A DNA stretch of 9,703 bases from UBA1715 sp964346725 (GTDB lineage: Bacteria; Bacteroidota; Bacteroidia; Bacteroidales; UBA1715), in contig CAYFVM010000037.1 in the NCBI GenBank assembly GCA_964346725.1, positions 1 to 9,703 of the forward strand, read 5' to 3'. The notes below the pieces were generated by a model, which did not search any database, had not been told where the DNA came from, and saw nothing but the letters and a program-made list of their open reading frames with translations. The number at the start of each line of letters is the position of its first letter. Positions within the stretch are counted from its first letter, which is position 1. Of the stretch, positions 7,802 to 9,703 are shown one piece after another. Both the position numbers and the translations under genes were made by a program.

Positions 7802-7807
7802 AAGGAG
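7802..7807 (+). promoter_or_regulatory. Strong Shine-Dalgarno site of rpsU
   Basis: AAGGAG at 7802-7807, extending as AAGGAGA, lies 6 nt before ATG 7814 and is complementary to the CCUCC core of the 16S rRNA tail. None of the other seven starts here has such a site. Because bS21 in Bacteroidota helps mask the anti-Shine-Dalgarno, this site may report bS21 supply and control rpsU by feedback. The site is seen directly; the control is inferred. Confidence 0.85.
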
Positions 7808-7813
7808 AATAAT

Positions 7814-8008
7814 ATGATAATCGTACCGGTAAAAGAAGGCGAAAACATTGACAAAGCATTGAAGAAATTCAAAAGAAAATTTGAAAAAACAGGTGTTGTC
7901 AAAGAATTAAGAAACAGACAAGCGTTCACAAAACCATCTGTGGTTCAACGCGAGCAACTTATCAAGGCTATTTACAAACAAAAAATGCAGTTGACTGATG
8001 AGCAATAA
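7814..8008 (+). CDS. rpsU: 30S ribosomal protein bS21
   Basis: This is a 64-residue basic protein beginning MIIVPVKEGENIDKALKKFKRKFEKTG, with the short Lys/Arg-rich helical layout of bS21 and normal length for the phylum. The block VVKELRNRQAFTKPS (28-42) is characteristic. bS21 binds the 30S platform near the 3' end of 16S rRNA. In Bacteroidota it helps bS18 and bS6 hold the anti-Shine-Dalgarno in a pocket, which explains why most mRNAs lack the motif. It is first in its operon, has a clear promoter and a strong Shine-Dalgarno, and its last 11 nt overlap the recombinase start in another frame. Confidence 0.97.
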   Translation: MIIVPVKEGENIDKALKKFKRKFEKTGVVKELRNRQAFTKPSVVQREQLIKAIYKQKMQLTDEQ

Positions 8009-8888
8009 TTCCCACAATGAGGAATTATTACAATCATTTTTGAACTATCTTAGTTACGAGAAAAAAAGTTCAAAATACACAGTCATATCGTATCAAAACG
8101 ACCTTTTGCCTTTTTTGCAGCATATAGGACAGAAACAAATTGCGCAAATTGATTCCAAAGATATTCGTCTTTGGATCAGTGAATTATCAGAAGAAGGAAT
8201 TGCTCCACGATCTATTAATAGAAAGATAACGGCAGTTCGTTCTTTTTTTTATTATCTTCAGAAAGAAGGGAAGCTGCAACAAAACGTAGCGCGCAAAGTG
8301 CATATGTTGAAGGTGAAAAAACGTCTTCCTTATTTTGTTGAAGAAGAAAATATGAATAAATTGCTTGACGAAAATGTCTTTACAAAAGACTTTTCGGGTT
8401 TGCGAGACAAGGTGGTCATTGATTTATTATACACTACAGGAATTCGTAGAGCAGAATTGTTGGGGTTGGAACTTTCATCAATCAATTTTACCGAAGGAAG
8501 TATCAAAGTTTTTGGTAAAAGAAGTAAAGAAAGAATTATACCAATCTTGCCAGAGTGTTCGGCGCTTCTCAAGAGCTATATAGAGGAACGGAATAAAATC
8601 GCTTTGGAGCACAATATGTTAATTGTAACCGATAACGGTGGGAAATCGTATCCTAATCTATTGTATAGAATCGTACGTAAATATTTAGGCGAGGTAACAA
8701 CGATAGATAAAAAAAGCCCACACGTGTTACGACATTCATATGCAACGCATCTACTGAATAATGGTGCAGATATAAATGATATAAAAGAATTATTGGGACA
8801 CGCATCTTTGGCTGCAACGCAAGTATACACGCACAATTCATTTGAAAAACTAAAAAAAGTATATAAACATTCTCATCCGAGGAATTAA
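7998..8888 (+). CDS. xerC: Xer-type tyrosine recombinase
   Basis: This 296-residue recombinase has the length and two-domain layout of XerC/XerD. The N-terminal SAM-like, core-binding domain spans ~7-95 (TVISYQNDLLPFLQH; SINRKITAVRSFFYYL). The C-terminal catalytic domain spans ~110-285. All active-site residues are present: Arg150 in TGIRRAELLGL, Lys174 in FGKRSKER, His242 and Arg245 in HVLRHSYATHLL, His268 in LLGHAS, and nucleophile Tyr277 in QVYTH. Xer proteins resolve chromosome dimers at dif with FtsK. The conserved setting between rpsU and hpf argues for the housekeeping enzyme and against a mobile-element integrase. I cannot separate XerC from XerD by sequence alone, so the symbol is tentative. 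ATG 7998 lies inside the end of rpsU and has no Shine-Dalgarno, which suggests coupling to rpsU translation. The -1/+1 frame relation rules out a simple fusion. Confidence 0.93.
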   Translation: MSNNSHNEELLQSFLNYLSYEKKSSKYTVISYQNDLLPFLQHIGQKQIAQIDSKDIRLWISELSEEGIAPRSINRKITAVRSFFYYLQKEGKLQQNVARKVHMLKVKKRLPYFVEEENMNKLLDENVFTKDFSGLRDKVVIDLLYTTGIRRAELLGLELSSINFTEGSIKVFGKRSKERIIPILPECSALLKSYIEERNKIALEHNMLIVTDNGGKSYPNLLYRIVRKYLGEVTTIDKKSPHVLRHSYATHLLNNGADINDIKELLGHASLAATQVYTHNSFEKLKKVYKHSHPRN

Positions 8889-8900
8889 AACATAATAATT

Positions 8901-9200
8901 ATGGAAGTAAAGATTCAATCTGTTGGCTTTAAGGCCACCGAAAAACTAAGAGAGTTTACCACAAACAAAGTGAACAAATTGGACACATTTTCTGATATTT
9001 TACAATCGGCTGATGTTTTCTTCAAATTAGTAAACACAACAGATGAAGAAAATAAAGAAGCAGAAATAAGTATAAAAACTCCAGGAAAAGAGTTGTTTTC
9101 GAAGAAAACAGCAAAATCTTTTGAGGAAGCAGTTGATTTGGCAATCGATGCACTTCGCAACCAAATAGAAAAGATGAAGGGGAAACAAGAAAAAAAGTAA
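8901..9200 (+). CDS. hpf: Ribosome hibernation promoting factor, short form (HPF/RaiA family)
   Basis: This 99-residue protein has the beta-alpha-beta-beta-beta-alpha pattern of the HPF/YfiA family. MEVKIQSVGFKATEKLREFTT opens strand 1 and helix 1, followed by DVFFKLVNTTDEENKEAEISIKTPGKELFSKK as the beta hairpin. The C-terminal helix is SFEEAVDLAIDALRNQIEKMKGKQEKK, with the typical SFEEAVD start. The family binds the 30S decoding region in stationary phase or starvation and inactivates or dimerises ribosomes. Only the N-terminal domain is present, so it is the short type. It follows the recombinase stop by 12 nt with no promoter between, so it is probably in the rpsU operon, pairing an active-ribosome protein with a ribosome silencer. 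No Shine-Dalgarno; the leader AACATAATAATT is A/T-rich. Confidence 0.94.
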   Translation: MEVKIQSVGFKATEKLREFTTNKVNKLDTFSDILQSADVFFKLVNTTDEENKEAEISIKTPGKELFSKKTAKSFEEAVDLAIDALRNQIEKMKGKQEKK

Positions 9201-9205
9201 ATCCT

Positions 9206-9235
9206 TTTGTTTTTTAGAAAAATAAACTACATTTG
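9206..9235 (+). promoter_or_regulatory. Promoter of tRNA-Thr and tuf
   Basis: TTTG at 9206-9209 and the perfect -7 box TACATTTG at 9228-9235 are separated by 18 nt. The -33 element begins 6 nt after the hpf stop. Transcription would start near 9242, giving a ~39-nt leader ahead of the tRNA that RNase P would remove. There is no terminator between the tRNA and tuf, so this promoter should drive both. Confidence 0.85.
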
Positions 9236-9280
9236 CAGTCCGAATTTTCGAGCAGAAAGTTCTGTAAGGATTTGAGTCTG

Positions 9281-9352
<72 letters not shown>

Positions 9353-9404
9353 CTGTGAAAAAAATGAAATTTTATATGTTGAATAATTTAAATAATAAGT
9401 AGAA

Positions 9405-9703
9405 ATGGCAAAAGAAAAGTTTGATAGATCCAAACCACACGTAAACATTGGTACTATCGGTCATGTTGACCACGGAAAAACAACTTTGACAGCAGCAATT
9501 ACAACTGTATTAGCAAAGAAAGGTCTTTCGGAAATGCGTTCATTCGATTCTATTGATAACGCTCCTGAAGAAAAAGAAAGAGGTATTACAATTAATACTT
9601 CACACGTTGAGTATCAAACCGCAAATCGTCACTATGCACACGTTGACTGTCCAGGTCACGCTGACTACGTGAAGAACATGGTTACTGGTGCTGCTCAAAT
9701 GGA
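9405..9703 (+). CDS. tuf: Elongation factor Tu, N-terminal part (cut by the window end)
   Basis: The first 99 residues of EF-Tu are present; the full protein is normally about 395. EF-Tu carries aminoacyl-tRNA to the ribosome as a GTP complex. The G1 P-loop GHVDHGKT is at 19-26, switch I with RGITINTSHVEY at 59-70, and the G3 motif DCPGHADY at 81-88, followed by VKNMVTGAAQM. SFDSIDNAPEEKERG (46-60) is the usual switch-proximal wording in Bacteroidota. ATG 9405 gives the canonical MAKEKF start. The leader AATAATAAGTAGAA contains no Shine-Dalgarno although this is one of the most highly translated genes, in line with phylum practice. Nothing suggests a pseudogene; the end is only the window edge. 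Confidence 0.97.
   Translation, partial: MAKEKFDRSKPHVNIGTIGHVDHGKTTLTAAITTVLAKKGLSEMRSFDSIDNAPEEKERGITINTSHVEYQTANRHYAHVDCPGHADYVKNMVTGAAQM

Noticed and set aside
9405..9703. Short tuf reading frame as a truncated pseudogene
   Set aside because: The frame is open to the last base and fully conserved; it is simply cut by the window.

Overview
The window is AT-rich bacterial chromosome from a member of the Bacteroidota, most likely Bacteroidales or a close relative. The evidence is Bacteroidota-style promoters (TAnnTTTG -7 boxes), near-absence of Shine-Dalgarno sequences, a GSII-type glutamine synthetase, a TamL lipoprotein instead of TamA, and the gene order rpsU / xer recombinase / hpf / tRNA-Thr / tuf. 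All supported genes lie on the + strand. There is no sign of phage, insertion sequence, CRISPR array or recent transfer.

Layout. (1) 1-~281 is the 3' end of a 23S rRNA with the sarcin-ricin loop, followed by a short spacer, a 5S rRNA (~346-454) and a strong intrinsic terminator (465-499) that closes the rRNA operon. (2) 500-1668 is a monocistronic glutamine synthetase unit with its own -7 element and a hairpin behind it. (3) 1688-7741 is an envelope block. It holds a 959-residue outer-membrane protein combining an HExxH metallopeptidase-like domain, a TolB-like propeller and a C-terminal barrel, then the Omp85-family lipoprotein TamL, then, 3 nt later, a membrane-anchored protein with three ComEA-like helix-hairpin-helix units. 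(4) 7746-9200 is rpsU (bS21), a Xer-type tyrosine recombinase overlapping it by 11 nt, and the ribosome hibernation factor hpf, all behind one clear promoter. (5) 9206-9703 is a second, nearly identical promoter core, tRNA-Thr(GGU) and the start of tuf, which is cut by the window edge.

How the parts work together. The flanks are translation machinery (23S, 5S, bS21, HPF, tRNA-Thr, EF-Tu). The middle block is outer-membrane biogenesis. The most interesting signal is that rpsU is the only start among eight with a textbook Shine-Dalgarno sequence (AAGGAG, 6 nt spacer). In Bacteroidota, bS21 helps hide the anti-Shine-Dalgarno of 16S rRNA, so this arrangement fits a feedback switch in which ribosomes lacking bS21 make more bS21. 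The overlapping xer gene would be carried along. The second point of interest is the large HExxH/propeller/barrel protein, whose exact role I cannot name, placed directly upstream of tamL.

Limits. Assignments rest on reading motifs and remembered family features. rRNA ends are estimates. No database search or folding was run.
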